Assembly: GCA_903869345.1 (NCBI GenBank)
Contig: CAIPYM010000053.1
Coordinates: 1 to 64,000 of the forward strand
From: an uncultured Pseudomonadota bacterium
GTDB lineage: Bacteria > Pseudomonadota > Alphaproteobacteria > UBA9219
Length of the DNA stretch: 64,000 bases
Reading direction: 5' to 3'
In this document: one piece after another, positions 31,204-41,830 of the stretch
How the letters are laid out: each line of letters begins with the position of its first letter
Position numbering within the stretch: position 1 is the stretch's first letter
Notes under the pieces: generated by a model
What the model saw: only the letters and a program-made list of their open reading frames with translations
The model's database searches: none
What the model was told of the DNA's origin: nothing
Position numbers and translations under genes: made by a program

Positions 31204-31342
31204 GGAACGCCTTGATCACGAGGGTAAGGGGCTGCTTCAGGGGTGGACGTCGTGTCGCCAAACCGCTAGGGCAGACGGGGGCTTGTTTCGGAGGGCAGAA
31301 GACACCCAAGGCCCAAAAGTCTCGGTCCTTTCGGCAGTGGGG

Positions 31343-32080
31343 TCAAGCCTTTTTCAGCCCTTTGTCGGCCTGTCGTGGCCAGGCGGTCAGAAAGGCGCGT
31401 GTTGTGAAAAAAGGTGTTTCAAACGGCGTGTAGCGCCTGAGTTCTTGGACAGTCACCTCGGCGGGCAGAGGAAGACTTCGGCCCGGAACATCGTTCACCA
31501 CGACGGCGGCCAGGGGCACATCCCGAGCGCGGAGGACCTCGAGAGCCGTGAGCGTTGGGCTGAGGCTCCCCACGAAACTGTCCGTGACAAGAAGAAGGGG
31601 GATCCGAAGGCCCTCCGCCCAGTCCAAGACCGTGGCGTTGTCCGTGATGGGGCTCATGATGCCCCCAAGACTTTCGAGGAGCACGACGTCCTCAGGCCCT
31701 TCCAGAGCGCGACGGCACCACGCGAGGAGTTCACGGACGATGAGGGGCCGTGTCGCCGCCAGGGAACGTGCCCCCGCCGCACGAGCCGCCATGGAAGGCG
31801 CGCGCGCGGCCTCCCACCGCCACGGGGACAGAGCTTCCAGGGCAGCAAGGCTCGACCCATCGTCCTCAGCGGGAGGGCGGAGAGGTCGCCCGAGCGCAGC
31901 ACTCAACACACCTGCGTCGCTGGTCGCAGGGTCGGCGGGAGCATACCCGCTCATCAGGGGTTTGAACGCCGCGACGGTGCGCTGTTCGTGCCGTGTGGCG
32001 CGGATCAGGGAGGCCGTCACAAACGTTTTGCCGACGCCGGTCCCGGTCCCGGTGACGAAAAATCGCCCCTGGGACGTCAC
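31343..32080 (-). CDS. bioD: dethiobiotin synthetase
   Basis: GRFFVTGTGTGVGKTFVTASLIRA...AAFKPLMSGY...EDVVLLESLGGIMSPITDN. Confidence 0.88.
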   Translation of the reverse strand: MTSQGRFFVTGTGTGVGKTFVTASLIRATRHEQRTVAAFKPLMSGYAPADPATSDAGVLSAALGRPLRPPAEDDGSSLAALEALSPWRWEAARAPSMAARAAGARSLAATRPLIVRELLAWCRRALEGPEDVVLLESLGGIMSPITDNATVLDWAEGLRIPLLLVTDSFVGSLSPTLTALEVLRARDVPLAAVVVNDVPGRSLPLPAEVTVQELRRYTPFETPFFTTRAFLTAWPRQADKGLKKA

Positions 32081-32553
32081 ATGCCGTCCCCGTCATCGCC
32101 ACTGCGCTCTTCGGGGAAATCCACACTGTCGGCCTTGAGCCCCGCGCTCATTTCATCGGCGTAGTTGATCCAGCGGCGTTTGAAAGCAACCCAGCAAATT
32201 GCGGCCCACAGAATCCCCGGCCCCACCAAGAGCATAGCCGTCCACGCCGCTTGTTGACCCACGTCCTTGCCAGCCGGACAGAAAAGGGTGCCCCATTCGG
32301 TGGCCGCTGCGGAGCAAAGCCCCAGGCCCGAAACGCGACTGCCCACAACGGCGGCCATCCAAAGAGCGATGAAAGGCACTAAAACGGCCAAGATGCCCCG
32401 GAAGATATACCGTTGGCGGCTGATTTCCTGCACAAGCGCCAACTTGGACAGCCAACGCGCCAGGCGCACAAGCCCCCAAAACGCGAGGACAATCAGGAGC
32501 AGACCGGGCAAACGGTGCAAAAGCTCGGCGCCAAGGGAAGCAGGAGTGGGCAT
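32077..32553 (-). CDS. hypothetical membrane protein, translationally coupled to bioD
   Basis: MPTPASLGAELLHRLPGLLLIVLAFWGLVRLARWL... with several TM segments; stop overlaps the bioD start by 4 nt. Confidence 0.65.
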   Translation of the reverse strand: MPTPASLGAELLHRLPGLLLIVLAFWGLVRLARWLSKLALVQEISRQRYIFRGILAVLVPFIALWMAAVVGSRVSGLGLCSAAATEWGTLFCPAGKDVGQQAAWTAMLLVGPGILWAAICWVAFKRRWINYADEMSAGLKADSVDFPEERSGDDGDGM

Positions 32554-32645
32554 CGCGTCAGGTCCGTTCAAGGTGGGAAGGGGAACACAGGGGAAGGGAT
32601 AAGGCGCTTTCGATCCGCGAAAGCCTAAGAATCCCACAGAAACGC

Positions 32646-32669
32646 CCCCGATTCAAGGACGGGGTTTTT
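32646..32669 (+). terminator. hairpin plus T-tract upstream of the methyltransferase gene
   Basis: CCCCG-ATTCAAGGA-CGGGG-TTTTT. Confidence 0.5.
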
Positions 32670-32679
32670 ACGTTCTCCC

Positions 32680-32714
32680 TTGACGAGAATCTGCCCCAGG
32701 TGATACTTTTAGTC
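32680..32714 (+). promoter_or_regulatory. methyltransferase promoter with overlapping C-box-like site
   Basis: TTGACG (32680-32685) - 18 nt - TACTTT (32704-32709); ACTTTTAGTC (32705-32714) differs by one base from ACTTTAAGTC in the C-box at 35066-35075. Confidence 0.5.
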
Positions 32715-32735
32715 ATCACTGCGGGGGGTGTCTAA

Positions 32736-34025
32736 ATGGTCTGCTCCAAGTCCACTGCTTCAAAACAATTGACGTTCATCGACCTGTTTTCCGGCGCGGG
32801 AGGCATGAGCTTTGGATTTCATGCTCATCCCGCCTTCCAAGTCACGGCCGCTTTAGACGGTGAGTTCGGAAAACCGAGCAGCGGGAAGGGAAAACTTGGC
32901 TGCAACAATACTTACCTCGCGAATATTTCGGTGTCTCCCATCGCCGTCGACTTAGCACACATTGAAGACCACGACATTGAGTCGATTCGAATGCAGCTCT
33001 TGGGGGGGCATAACCTTGATGTTCTGTCTGCCTGTCCTCCATGCACGGGGTTCTCGCGCACGAACCCAAACAACCATCTGACAGACGATCACCGCAATAG
33101 TCTCGTTGTCCGGACTGAGAAATGGGTGCGTATTCTCAGCCCTAAGGTTCTTGTCATGGAAAATGCAAGAGAACTATTGAGAGGAAATTTCTCACACCAT
33201 TTTCGTGTGTTGAGACGATCTCTTGAGGAAATGGGATATGATGTGCATGCATCAATCCATATGCTGAATGAGTTTGGCCTTCCACAACGTCGCGAACGAG
33301 CTTTGGTGATTGCAACTCGTCTCGCCAGTGGAGCAAAAAGTCTGGAGGACTTGTGGATGGGGCACCGGGTTGAGGAGGAGGCCACTACAGTTCATCGTTG
33401 CATAGCTCATCTCCCAAAGATCACAGCAGGTGAGTGTGATACTTTGGATCGTTTCCATGTGTCGCCAAGCATGAACCCTGATTCGTTAATTCGGCTCAGG
33501 GCTATTCCCAGGGATGGAGGTTCATGGATAGATTTGCGTCTCCGCAAAGATGGCCATCATTTGATGACTCCAGCCATGCGCCGATACGTTGAGGCTGAAG
33601 ATTACGGCTCTCACCCCGACGTTTATGGACGGATGGCTTGGCAACGCCCAGCTGTAACGATTAAGAGAGAATGTGCTCATATTGGCAATGGGCGATATGC
33701 ACATCCCGACCAAGATCGCCTTTGTAGCGTTCGTGAAATGGCACTTCTTCAAGGGTTTCCTGAGACTTACAAGTTTGGAGGAAGGGCTATGTCGAACATG
33801 TATCGACATATAGGTGATGCTGTTCCTCCGCTGATTTCTTTCCAACTCGCACACCTCATCCATTGGATGTTTTCGGGCATTAAACCAGACATTAAGAGTT
33901 GTGTTTTGCCGAGGACAAGCTTGCATCCGGAGGATATCAGACCTGCTGAAAGAGCATGGAACAGACAACTTGCCTGGTTGCCTGAACCTGCCGAGAGCTC
34001 CGAAAAATTGTTGGCTTCAGTCTAA
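32736..34025 (+). CDS. DNA (cytosine-5-)-methyltransferase (type II R-M methylase)
   Basis: FIDLFSGAGGMSFGFHA (motif I), SACPPCTGFSRTNP (motif IV), MENAREL, QRRERALVIA, RPAVTIKRECAHIGNGRYAHPDQDRLCSVREMALLQGFP. Confidence 0.93.
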   Translation: MVCSKSTASKQLTFIDLFSGAGGMSFGFHAHPAFQVTAALDGEFGKPSSGKGKLGCNNTYLANISVSPIAVDLAHIEDHDIESIRMQLLGGHNLDVLSACPPCTGFSRTNPNNHLTDDHRNSLVVRTEKWVRILSPKVLVMENARELLRGNFSHHFRVLRRSLEEMGYDVHASIHMLNEFGLPQRRERALVIATRLASGAKSLEDLWMGHRVEEEATTVHRCIAHLPKITAGECDTLDRFHVSPSMNPDSLIRLRAIPRDGGSWIDLRLRKDGHHLMTPAMRRYVEAEDYGSHPDVYGRMAWQRPAVTIKRECAHIGNGRYAHPDQDRLCSVREMALLQGFPETYKFGGRAMSNMYRHIGDAVPPLISFQLAHLIHWMFSGIKPDIKSCVLPRTSLHPEDIRPAERAWNRQLAWLPEPAESSEKLLASV

Positions 34026-34819
34026 TGACTAAGAAGGGAAACTTCCCATGTCGCGTGAATCTTGCATAGTCGCAGGGGGAGACTACGGACGGTTATTTTT
34101 TCAACCGAGCCATCTAAGCTTAGAACAAACCACACGCTCCCGTCGCTTCCTCGCACAGTAGCACGACTTGAACCGTTGGCTGTTTTTTTTGAAAAATCGT
34201 TTGGGCACAATCGAGAGATTCCCAAAAGAATTTCTTTGGGAATCTCGACAAATTCATATTTAACAATCGAATCAGCAAGAAAAGAGCGAAGCGAAACGAT
34301 TCGCTCGTAATGCGCTAGGTGCGCCTTAACCCTTGTTTTTGCGTGCGTGCAAAAGTCATCTTGGGTCTCGCACTCGCGAATCCATCGGGCTTCCATGAGT
34401 TTTGATACATGGATGGAGGTTCGGCTAATTGACTGGCCACTTTCCGTTTTTAACGAAAACTTCTGCCCATCAACAACGACATCCTCCCCAGAATAGACAG
34501 AATTTGATGTCTGATATGCTTGTCTGCCGGCCGCTCGCGAAGAACCACAAAAGAAATACTCGAATGTTTTCTTGGTCAGCGCGGCATCATGCATCGCATG
34601 AAACAGTAAGAGACGGCCAGAAAAATCGTGCTCGAATGCCCTTACGACGATATCCGATTCTGCTGAAACATCCGCCACCACAGAGCGTGTCAGGGCATGC
34701 CCCATTTCGATGAGAAGCCTGGTACGCTCAGGCGAAAGCTTGTTGACAAGGCTGGCAATTTCCTTTTGGGCACCCATTTCAACTCCTCCGTAGGAGACCT
34801 GACTTCTCGTTTTCAACAC
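34022..34819 (-). CDS. putative type II restriction endonuclease
   Basis: Convergent with the m5C methylase, directly downstream of and overlapping the C-protein-like HTH gene; possible PD-(D/E)xK-like [17 protein letters not shown]. No family recognised. Confidence 0.6.
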   Translation of the reverse strand: MLKTRSQVSYGGVEMGAQKEIASLVNKLSPERTRLLIEMGHALTRSVVADVSAESDIVVRAFEHDFSGRLLLFHAMHDAALTKKTFEYFFCGSSRAAGRQAYQTSNSVYSGEDVVVDGQKFSLKTESGQSISRTSIHVSKLMEARWIRECETQDDFCTHAKTRVKAHLAHYERIVSLRSFLADSIVKYEFVEIPKEILLGISRLCPNDFSKKTANGSSRATVRGSDGSVWFVLSLDGSVEKITVRSLPLRLCKIHATWEVSLLSH

Positions 34820-35039
34820 AGCTCAGTAATGCGGGGGCAGAAAGCCCAAGGGCATAAGCAATCTTGGTTAAATTCAAAATCGATATATTTCGCTCTCCAC
34901 GTTCCACGGACCCGATATAGGTTCTATGGAGCCCAACATTCTCTGCGAGGGCTTCTTGGCTCAAGCCCAATTCTACCCGATGGCGCCTGACTGTATTCCC
35001 AAGCCCAATGAGAATCGCTCGTTCGCTGTTCGTATTCAT
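34779..35039 (-). CDS. XRE-family controller (C) protein of the R-M system
   Basis: 86 aa: [54 protein letters not shown]; overlaps the putative REase gene by 41 nt. Confidence 0.85.
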   Translation of the reverse strand: MNTNSERAILIGLGNTVRRHRVELGLSQEALAENVGLHRTYIGSVERGERNISILNLTKIAYALGLSAPALLSCVENEKSGLLRRS

Positions 35040-35064
35040 AGCTTGAGCAGATTGAGGATTAGAT

Positions 35065-35090
35065 GACTTTAAGTCTAGAGACTATAAGTA
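35065..35090 (-). promoter_or_regulatory. C-box operator (two sites)
   Basis: GACTTTAAGTC-TAGA-GACTATAAGTA fits GACT-N3-AGTC-N4-GACT-N3-AGTC with one mismatch; 26 bp upstream of the C-protein start codon. Confidence 0.8.
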
Positions 35091-35134
35091 GCATTGTGGG
35101 GCCGGAGGTGCAGGATGCACACTTTATCTGAATA

Positions 35135-35512
35135 GTGGAGCAAAAACGAGGGGCTGCGATTCTTTCCCTGCCCCTGCTGGCTGTTCTCTCCCCCGAAACA
35201 CGGGCTTTTTCGCTCACCCCCGAGAAATGGGGCCTGTTGATCGTGTCATCGACCCTCATCATCGGTATCGGGACAAATCTCTATTACAAAGGACTTCGGC
35301 GCGTGGACGTTCCGACGGCGAGTTTTCTGGAGATGACCTCGCCCCTTGTGTGCGTTCTGATGGGCTGTCTGTTTTTGAACGAGACGCTGACGCCTTCTCA
35401 GACCGCCGCCATGGTTGTCCTTTTGGCCGCCGTCTATCAGATCGTCCGTGTGAGCAGTTTGTCCAAAACGTCGACCAAGAGCCCGGCACCGATCTGTGAG
35501 AAGCAAGGATAA
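35135..35512 (+). pseudogene. DMT/EamA-family transporter, C-terminal fragment
   Basis: LTPEKWGLLIVSSTLIIGIGTNLYYKGLRRVDVPTASFLEMTSPLVCVLMGCLFLNETLTPSQTAAMVVLLAAVYQIV is typical of the second EamA repeat; no N-terminal half upstream or on the far side of the R-M locus. Confidence 0.7.
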
Positions 35513-35525
35513 CGCGGGCTTTTTT
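35480..35525 (+). terminator. possible terminator
   Basis: AGCCCG...CGGGCT followed by a T-tract; long loop (~29 nt). Confidence 0.35.
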
Positions 35526-35605
35526 CCTGAAGTTTAAGGTGAGAGGTTGGGATGAACCCCTTTGTCAAAAGCGGAAAACGGGTTTGACCTTCCCCAGACC
35601 TCAAC

Positions 35606-36685
35606 CTACCCCCGCTCTGCTTCGTCCCTCTGTTTGCGCTCGTAGTGGCGCAGGTAGCGTTGGGCCATAAGGTTGGTCCGCACGATGATGCACACGTCCG
35701 TTGTGTTGAACGCCGTGTCCACGACCGCGCCGTCGCCGACAACCCCCCCGACGCGCAGGTAGCCTTTGATCAACGGAGGGAGCTGGTTCCCGCCGCTGCG
35801 TGGATCCAGCTTCAGCGTGTCAAACGCCTGTTCGGGGTTGAAGGCCTCGCGTGGCAAAAGGCGCATGTCCACGTACTTGTCGGGGAGCGCTCGGCATCGA
35901 AGGCTTGGGGGCGCGAGATGGTCGTAATAGAGGTAGGACAAGGGGACCGCGAGCGCCTGAGGGTCCGTCCCCGGTAGACTCGCGCAGCCAAACATCAGCC
36001 GAATGTCGTGCTGGAAAATGTAGGCCGCGAGGCCTTTCCAAAGAATCTGCATGACCGCCCCGGTGCGGTAGTCGGCATCAATGCAGGATCGCCCGAGTTC
36101 CAGAATCTCGCCGGGGTAACGTTCGAGCGGAGACAGATCATACTCGCTGGCCGAATAGAACCCGCCGTGTTGGTGCGCGACGGCGCGGCGCAAAAGCCGG
36201 TAGGTTCCGACCACGCGCGGGGCGCGATCGTTTTCCCCCTGGTCCAAAACCAACAGATGATCGCAGATCGCATCAAACGAATCGTGGTCGCGCCGAGCGG
36301 CACGAAGGGCGGGCAAGGGTTGCGCCCCCATCTCGTCGTAAAAAACGTGGTAGCGCAGCTCTTGGGCGGCCTGAATCTCGGCCGGGCTTGCCGCGAGGCG
36401 AACCTCCAGCGTTCCCGCGGTGATCCGTTCAGGCAGTGCGGACGGGGAACAAACGCCAAGCGGGGGCACAAACGAACACTCCACGGAAACCAACCTGACG
36501 ATGATCCTACCCCGCTTTCGCTCGCGAAGCCAGCGCAGGAGCGGCAGCGCAGCGGCGGTTCCCAGCCCCCCTTTGTTGCCAACGTGTTGCAAAGGGCTTG
36601 CTTTCGCGGAAAGGCGACGGTAGAAAGGGGGCTTCGGCGCGTCCGGGCCTCCGACATGCCTGGCCGCCTTTTGTTCAACATCCAA
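35606..36685 (-). CDS. GNAT/OlsB-like N-acyltransferase (ornithine-acyl-ACP acyltransferase family)
   Basis: [29 protein letters not shown]...[30 protein letters not shown]...[33 protein letters not shown]; start uncertain. Confidence 0.8.
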   Translation of the reverse strand: MDVEQKAARHVGGPDAPKPPFYRRLSAKASPLQHVGNKGGLGTAAALPLLRWLRERKRGRIIVRLVSVECSFVPPLGVCSPSALPERITAGTLEVRLAASPAEIQAAQELRYHVFYDEMGAQPLPALRAARRDHDSFDAICDHLLVLDQGENDRAPRVVGTYRLLRRAVAHQHGGFYSASEYDLSPLERYPGEILELGRSCIDADYRTGAVMQILWKGLAAYIFQHDIRLMFGCASLPGTDPQALAVPLSYLYYDHLAPPSLRCRALPDKYVDMRLLPREAFNPEQAFDTLKLDPRSGGNQLPPLIKGYLRVGGVVGDGAVVDTAFNTTDVCIIVRTNLMAQRYLRHYERKQRDEAERG

Positions 36686-36701
36686 CCCTCAGGGGATCCA
36701 A

Positions 36702-36902
36702 ATGTCGAAACTCAAGACCCACAGCGGGTCCAAAAAGCGCTTTCGCGTCACCGGGGGCCGTCTTGTGAAAGCCGGTGCCGCCGGACGCCGTCATGGACTA
36801 CGGAAGCGGCCCCAGAAAATGAAGCGCGAGTCGCGCGGGGTGATGATCCTGTTCAAGACGGACGGGGACAACATCCTCAAGCATTTTCTGCGCAACGCTT
36901 AA
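36702..36902 (+). CDS. rpmI: 50S ribosomal protein L35
   Basis: [43 protein letters not shown]... Confidence 0.95.
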   Translation: MSKLKTHSGSKKRFRVTGGRLVKAGAAGRRHGLRKRPQKMKRESRGVMILFKTDGDNILKHFLRNA

Positions 36903-36920
36903 GCCCGAGGGAGATCCGCT

Positions 36921-37304
36921 ATGGCACGTGTCAAAAGAGGCGTGACGACTCACGCCCGTCATCAAGAAATGGTCAAGCTGGCTGCCGGGTACCGTGGGCG
37001 GTCCAGCACCAATTTTCGGATGGCGATTGAAAAAGTTGAAAAGGCCCTTCGCTACGCCTACCGCGACCGTCGCAACCGCAAGCGCGACTTTCGGGCCCTC
37101 TGGATCGTTCGCATCAACGCGGGCGTCCGGGCGGAAGGCCTGACGTACGCGCGTTTCATGAACGGCCTCAAGAAAGCCGGGATCACGGTGGACCGCAAGC
37201 AGCTGGCCGAGCTCGCGGCCACGCAGCCCGAGGCGTTCTCCGCCCTGGTCCAGCAGGCCCGCGCTGCGTTAGAAGCCCCCGCTGCTTCGCCTTCCGCCGC
37301 CTGA
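36921..37304 (+). CDS. rplT: 50S ribosomal protein L20
   Basis: [70 protein letters not shown]. Confidence 0.97.
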   Translation: MARVKRGVTTHARHQEMVKLAAGYRGRSSTNFRMAIEKVEKALRYAYRDRRNRKRDFRALWIVRINAGVRAEGLTYARFMNGLKKAGITVDRKQLAELAATQPEAFSALVQQARAALEAPAASPSAA

Positions 37305-37331
37305 TGGTGGCCCTTTCCTGATGGAACGGCC

Positions 37332-39068
37332 ATGCGGCTAGAGCGCCACAGCTCGCGGACGCTTGAGCCCCTGTCCTCCGGGGGGCTTTCCAGGTTTGGG
37401 ATTGTGTTGGTTGTTCTGGGCACACTGCTGCTCGGCTTTGCGGCGATGGCCGTTTTGCCGATGTTTGAGGGCCCCGACGAGGAGGCGCATGTCTCCAGCG
37501 TCCTCCAGATTGCCTCCACCGGGCGGGCCCCCGTTTACGGGGAGGACGGGTTTGCACGTGCCGTCACCGCCTATTGGCATCACGGTCCTCTGTTTATCCC
37601 TGCCGCCGCAACGTTCCAGCATCCCGGCAGTGTGTTTTACCGGGCTTTTTTCCAAGATTCTCAAAAGGTCGCGGCCTACGGCCCCCTGTACCGCGAGGGA
37701 CCCGCGCCGCACGATTACGTGTCCGACCCCGCGATAGTGAACTGGCAGGCTCAACATCCTCCCGCTTATTACGTCCTGATGGCGGGCGTGATGCACCTCA
37801 CGCAAGCCCTGCCCTGGGTCACACAAACGTTCGTGCTCCGTGGGTTTTCGTTTTTGCTCGCGTACGCGGGCTTGCTTCTTGGGCTCATGGGGGCTCTTCG
37901 CGCCGCGTCGTCGTCCGACGAGCGCCGTTGTCTCACATGCGCTTTTCTGTTGTACCCGGTTCTTTTCCCGTCCTTTTTTGCCGAGTTTGGGCGGATTGGA
38001 AACGATTCCTTGTGCCTGTTTCTGACGGGAGCCATTGCCGCGCAGCTGGCCCTCGAACCCCGGCAGCCTCACCGTCCTTTTCATCATGTTCTTTTAGGGG
38101 GTTTGTTTGCCCTTGGACTTCTGACCAAAGGCTTTTTCCTGCCGTTCACGGCGGGCTACGTGGCGTGGCGGCTCATCCCCCTCGTCCGGGACCGTCGTGA
38201 TCAAGCCCTGACTCGCGCCCGGTGGGAGGAGCTGGAATACTGGGGAGCCCCCGTTGTTCTGACGATGATCTGGTACGCTTCCAAGGCTCTCGTCTACGGT
38301 TCCTTCCTCGGCGGAGCTGATGGGATCGTGCTGAAGGGGTACGGGGGGCTCACGGTTGAGACCCTTGCGTGGCGTTTTGATCCCCCCGTCTTTCTCCACA
38401 TCCTGGCGAACATCTTGCAAACATGGAGTTGGTTCGGAGGGGGAAGCTATTGGCAAATGCCGCTTGGATTTTCACTGCTTCTTCTGATGCTTCCGCTGGG
38501 CTTGCTTGTCGCCGCCCTGAAACCCCTCCGGCGTGAAAAACCGACAGCCTTCGCGTCACTCGGATTCTTTTGGATAGGGTTGATGGTTCTCGGCTTTTTG
38601 CACCATATTTTGGTGTGTTTGGCGCTTGCAGGGTTTGGAGCCACCCCCGGATGGTACCTCAACATCCTGATCCCTGTGTGGGGCGTGTGGCTCGCCAAAG
38701 GCCTCGGGGTCGTCGTACCTTCACGCCCCCTTCGGGGAATCGTCGTCGCGCTCGCAACCCTTCATATCCTCGCTCTGCCTGTCTTGATGATCGCCCAAGC
38801 GTTTTTCTTTGCAGGGCTTGCCGATCTCAGCCCCGACAGGCACGTGGTGCTTAACGCCGGATGGGACTCGCCCGCGACATGGGGCCTGCTCCGCGAACGC
38901 CTGGGGGTTCTCGGATGGCCCGACCTTGCGGCGGTCGGCCTTGTCGTTGGCGGGATCAGCTTGGCGATGGGGGCTGCCCTCGTGGGACGCTCCCTTTTCC
39001 GGTCTTCAACGGCACCGCAAACCCTTAACCCGCGACGATGTTCACAATCTTGCCCGGCACAACGATGA
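37332..39068 (+). CDS. DUF2142/glycosyltransferase-39-like polytopic membrane protein
   Basis: 578 aa, many TM segments; early luminal motif [18 protein letters not shown] resembling PDExxH of DUF2142-type proteins. Confidence 0.65.
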   Translation: MRLERHSSRTLEPLSSGGLSRFGIVLVVLGTLLLGFAAMAVLPMFEGPDEEAHVSSVLQIASTGRAPVYGEDGFARAVTAYWHHGPLFIPAAATFQHPGSVFYRAFFQDSQKVAAYGPLYREGPAPHDYVSDPAIVNWQAQHPPAYYVLMAGVMHLTQALPWVTQTFVLRGFSFLLAYAGLLLGLMGALRAASSSDERRCLTCAFLLYPVLFPSFFAEFGRIGNDSLCLFLTGAIAAQLALEPRQPHRPFHHVLLGGLFALGLLTKGFFLPFTAGYVAWRLIPLVRDRRDQALTRARWEELEYWGAPVVLTMIWYASKALVYGSFLGGADGIVLKGYGGLTVETLAWRFDPPVFLHILANILQTWSWFGGGSYWQMPLGFSLLLLMLPLGLLVAALKPLRREKPTAFASLGFFWIGLMVLGFLHHILVCLALAGFGATPGWYLNILIPVWGVWLAKGLGVVVPSRPLRGIVVALATLHILALPVLMIAQAFFFAGLADLSPDRHVVLNAGWDSPATWGLLRERLGVLGWPDLAAVGLVVGGISLAMGAALVGRSLFRSSTAPQTLNPRRCSQSCPAQR

Positions 39069-41649
39069 CCTTGCGGACGATTTTACCTTCGAGAGCGCGA
39101 AGAACACCCGCATCGGTCCGAGCAGCGGCCTCAGCAGCAGCGTTATCGGCATCCGCCGGAAGCGTGATCGTGCCGCGCAATTTGCCGTTGACCTGAACGG
39201 CCAGCGTGACGGTTGTAGCCTCCAGCAACGTGGGATCGGCCTCGGCCCAGGGCTCTCGGACCAACGGTATCGTGCGCCCCAGGCGTTCCCACAATTCTTC
39301 CGTGATGTGCGGGATCATGGGGTTCAAAAGCCGCACCGCCGTTTCGATCCCTTCGCGCAGAGCCCAGGCCACGTCCGCCCCTGACGCGCCCTCCCCTAGC
39401 CGCACGGCCTCCAGCGCGTTCGTGAGCTCACGGATGCGGGCAATCGCACGGTTCAGGTGGAACCTTTCAAGGTCTTGCGTGAACGCCGCGCGCGTGCAGT
39501 GGCTGAGTTGCCGCAGGGCAAGCGCCTCGGGGCCGAACGTCCCCGGCGGGGGAGCGTCCGGCGGGGGAAGCATGCCCGCTGCCTCGGTCCCAAGTTTCCA
39601 CAAACGGTTGAGGTACCGCCACGCGCCCTCAACGCCCGCATCGGTCCATTCCAAGTCGCGCTCCGGCGGGTTGTCGGACAGAATGAACAGCCGCGCCGTG
39701 TCCGCGCCATAGCGGTTGATGATCGCGCCGGGGTCCACGACGTTCTTTTTGGATTTGCTCATGACCTCGACACGGCCCACCGTCACGGGCTCGCCCGTCG
39801 TGACGTGCGTGGCCGAGCCGTCGGGGTTCTTTTGAACGTCCTCCGGGTAGAGCCATTTGCCCGCCGCGTCTTTGTAGGATTCGTGGCACACCATGCCTTG
39901 CGTAAAGAGTCCCGCGAAGGGCTCCGACAGCCCGACGTGGCCCGTGGCCTTCAGCGCGCGGGTGAAGAACCGCGCGTACAGCAGGTGCAAAATCGCGTGC
40001 TCCACGCCACCGATGTACTGGTCCACGGGGAGCCAACAATCCGCGTCCTCGCGGCGCAAGGGCACATCGGTTGCATCCGCCGAGGTGTACCGCGCGAAGT
40101 ACCAGCTGGAATCCACAAACGTGTCGCACGTGTCGGTTTCGCGCTGCGCGGCCTTGCCGCACACGGGGCACGGGACATGTTTCCACGTGGGGTGACGATC
40201 CAAGGGATTGCCGGGTTTGTCGAACGTAACGTCATCCGGCAACCGCACGGGAAGGTCCGGAGCGGGCACCGGGACGGGGCCGCACGATGGGCAGTGGATG
40301 ATCGGGATCGGGCATCCCCAATACCGTTGGCGGCTGATGCACCAATCGCGCAAGCGGAACTGCACGTGGCCCCGCCCCGCGCCGAGCGATTCCAGCCGTG
40401 CAATCACGGCTTTCTTCGCGTCGTCCACCGTCAAGCCGTTCAGGAAATCGGAGCGAACAATTCGGCCGGGTCCGGTGTAGGCCTCCTCCGTGACCTCAAA
40501 CGTCGCGGGGTCGGTGCCCTCCGGCGCGACAACGGTTCGCACAGGCAAGCCATAGCGCCGCGCAAACTCAAGGTCGCGTGGGTCGTGCGCGGGGCAACCG
40601 AAAATCGCCCCCGTGCCGTAGTCCATCAGAATGAAGTTCGCGACGTAAACGGGCAGACACTCGGTCGGGGCGACCGGGTTCGTGACCTCCAGCATCGTGC
40701 GATAGCCCTTCTTCTCGCCCGTTTCCAAAAGCACCTCGGACGTGCCAACGCGTCCGCAGTCCTCCATGAACGCCGCAAGCTCGGGGTCCGTCGCGGCAAG
40801 GCGCTGGGCGAGGGGATGCTGCGGAGCGAGCGCCAGAAACGACGCGCCAAAGAGCGTATCGGGGCGCGTGCTGTAGACTTCGAGGTTTTCGCCCGAAGGG
40901 GAGCCCACGATGGGGAACCGGAGAATCGCCCCTTCCGACCGCCCGATCCAATTTTCCTGCATCAGGCGGACTTTCTCGGGCCAGCGCGTGAGGTCCGCGA
41001 GTCCGTCCAACAAATCGTCCGCCGCCGAGGTGATGCGAAGGAACCACTGCGAAAGTTTCCGTTTTTCCACGAGGGCACCGGATCGCCAGCCGCGCCCGTC
41101 AATGACTTGCTCGTTCGCCAGCACCGTGTTGTCCACGGGGTCCCAGTTGGCCCAGGCCTCCTTGCGGTAGAGCAGGCCCGCTTTCAGAAAATCCAAAAGC
41201 AATGTTTGCTGGTGCTTGTAGTACGTCGCATCGCACGTCGCGAACTCACGGCTCCAATCCAGCGCGAGTCCCATGCGGCGCAACTCGCCCCGCATCGTGC
41301 GAATGTTGCCGTACGTCCATTCGGCGGGGTGAACGCCCTTTTCCCGCGCGGCGTTCTCGGCCGGAAGACCAAAAGCGTCCCAGCCCATCGGGTGCAGGAC
41401 GTTGCACCCTTGCGCGCGGCGGAACCGCGCCATGACGTCGCCCAGCGTGTAATTCCGCACGTGCCCCATGTGAATGCGCCCCGACGGATAGGGCAGCATG
41501 GACAGCACGTACGCCTTGCGCCGCGCGGGGTCGCGTCGGGCCTCAAACGCCTTTGTGCTGTCCCACAAATCCTGCCACTTGGTCTCGGTGGCGTGGACGT
41601 CGTAGGGGGACGCGGGTTCAGGAGGGGAAGAAAGAGGCGCGGTCATCAC
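39025..41649 (-). CDS. leuS: leucyl-tRNA synthetase
   Basis: [55 protein letters not shown]...[14 protein letters not shown]. Confidence 0.97.
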   Translation of the reverse strand: MMTAPLSSPPEPASPYDVHATETKWQDLWDSTKAFEARRDPARRKAYVLSMLPYPSGRIHMGHVRNYTLGDVMARFRRAQGCNVLHPMGWDAFGLPAENAAREKGVHPAEWTYGNIRTMRGELRRMGLALDWSREFATCDATYYKHQQTLLLDFLKAGLLYRKEAWANWDPVDNTVLANEQVIDGRGWRSGALVEKRKLSQWFLRITSAADDLLDGLADLTRWPEKVRLMQENWIGRSEGAILRFPIVGSPSGENLEVYSTRPDTLFGASFLALAPQHPLAQRLAATDPELAAFMEDCGRVGTSEVLLETGEKKGYRTMLEVTNPVAPTECLPVYVANFILMDYGTGAIFGCPAHDPRDLEFARRYGLPVRTVVAPEGTDPATFEVTEEAYTGPGRIVRSDFLNGLTVDDAKKAVIARLESLGAGRGHVQFRLRDWCISRQRYWGCPIPIIHCPSCGPVPVPAPDLPVRLPDDVTFDKPGNPLDRHPTWKHVPCPVCGKAAQRETDTCDTFVDSSWYFARYTSADATDVPLRREDADCWLPVDQYIGGVEHAILHLLYARFFTRALKATGHVGLSEPFAGLFTQGMVCHESYKDAAGKWLYPEDVQKNPDGSATHVTTGEPVTVGRVEVMSKSKKNVVDPGAIINRYGADTARLFILSDNPPERDLEWTDAGVEGAWRYLNRLWKLGTEAAGMLPPPDAPPPGTFGPEALALRQLSHCTRAAFTQDLERFHLNRAIARIRELTNALEAVRLGEGASGADVAWALREGIETAVRLLNPMIPHITEELWERLGRTIPLVREPWAEADPTLLEATTVTLAVQVNGKLRGTITLPADADNAAAEAAARTDAGVLRALEGKIVRKVIVVPGKIVNIVAG

Positions 41650-41830
41650 ACAACGTCCTTAGGCCTTGAACAGGTCGGGCCCCTGAGGGAGCTTGAACCG
41701 AAGGGCGGACTTTAATGCCTTTTGTGCCCGAGGGGGAGGGTGTTTGTGGGGGGATGTCGTCGGGGCTTTGGCGTGTGCAAAAGCCAACCGCCAACCCCAA
41801 GGGGCCCAAGGACCGCACCCTGCTGAAAGC

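Noticed and set aside
39457-41715. 752-aa plus-strand ORF opposite leuS
   Set aside because: Shadow ORF in high-GC DNA fully antisense to unambiguous LeuS; Arg/His/Val-rich translation with no domain-like character.
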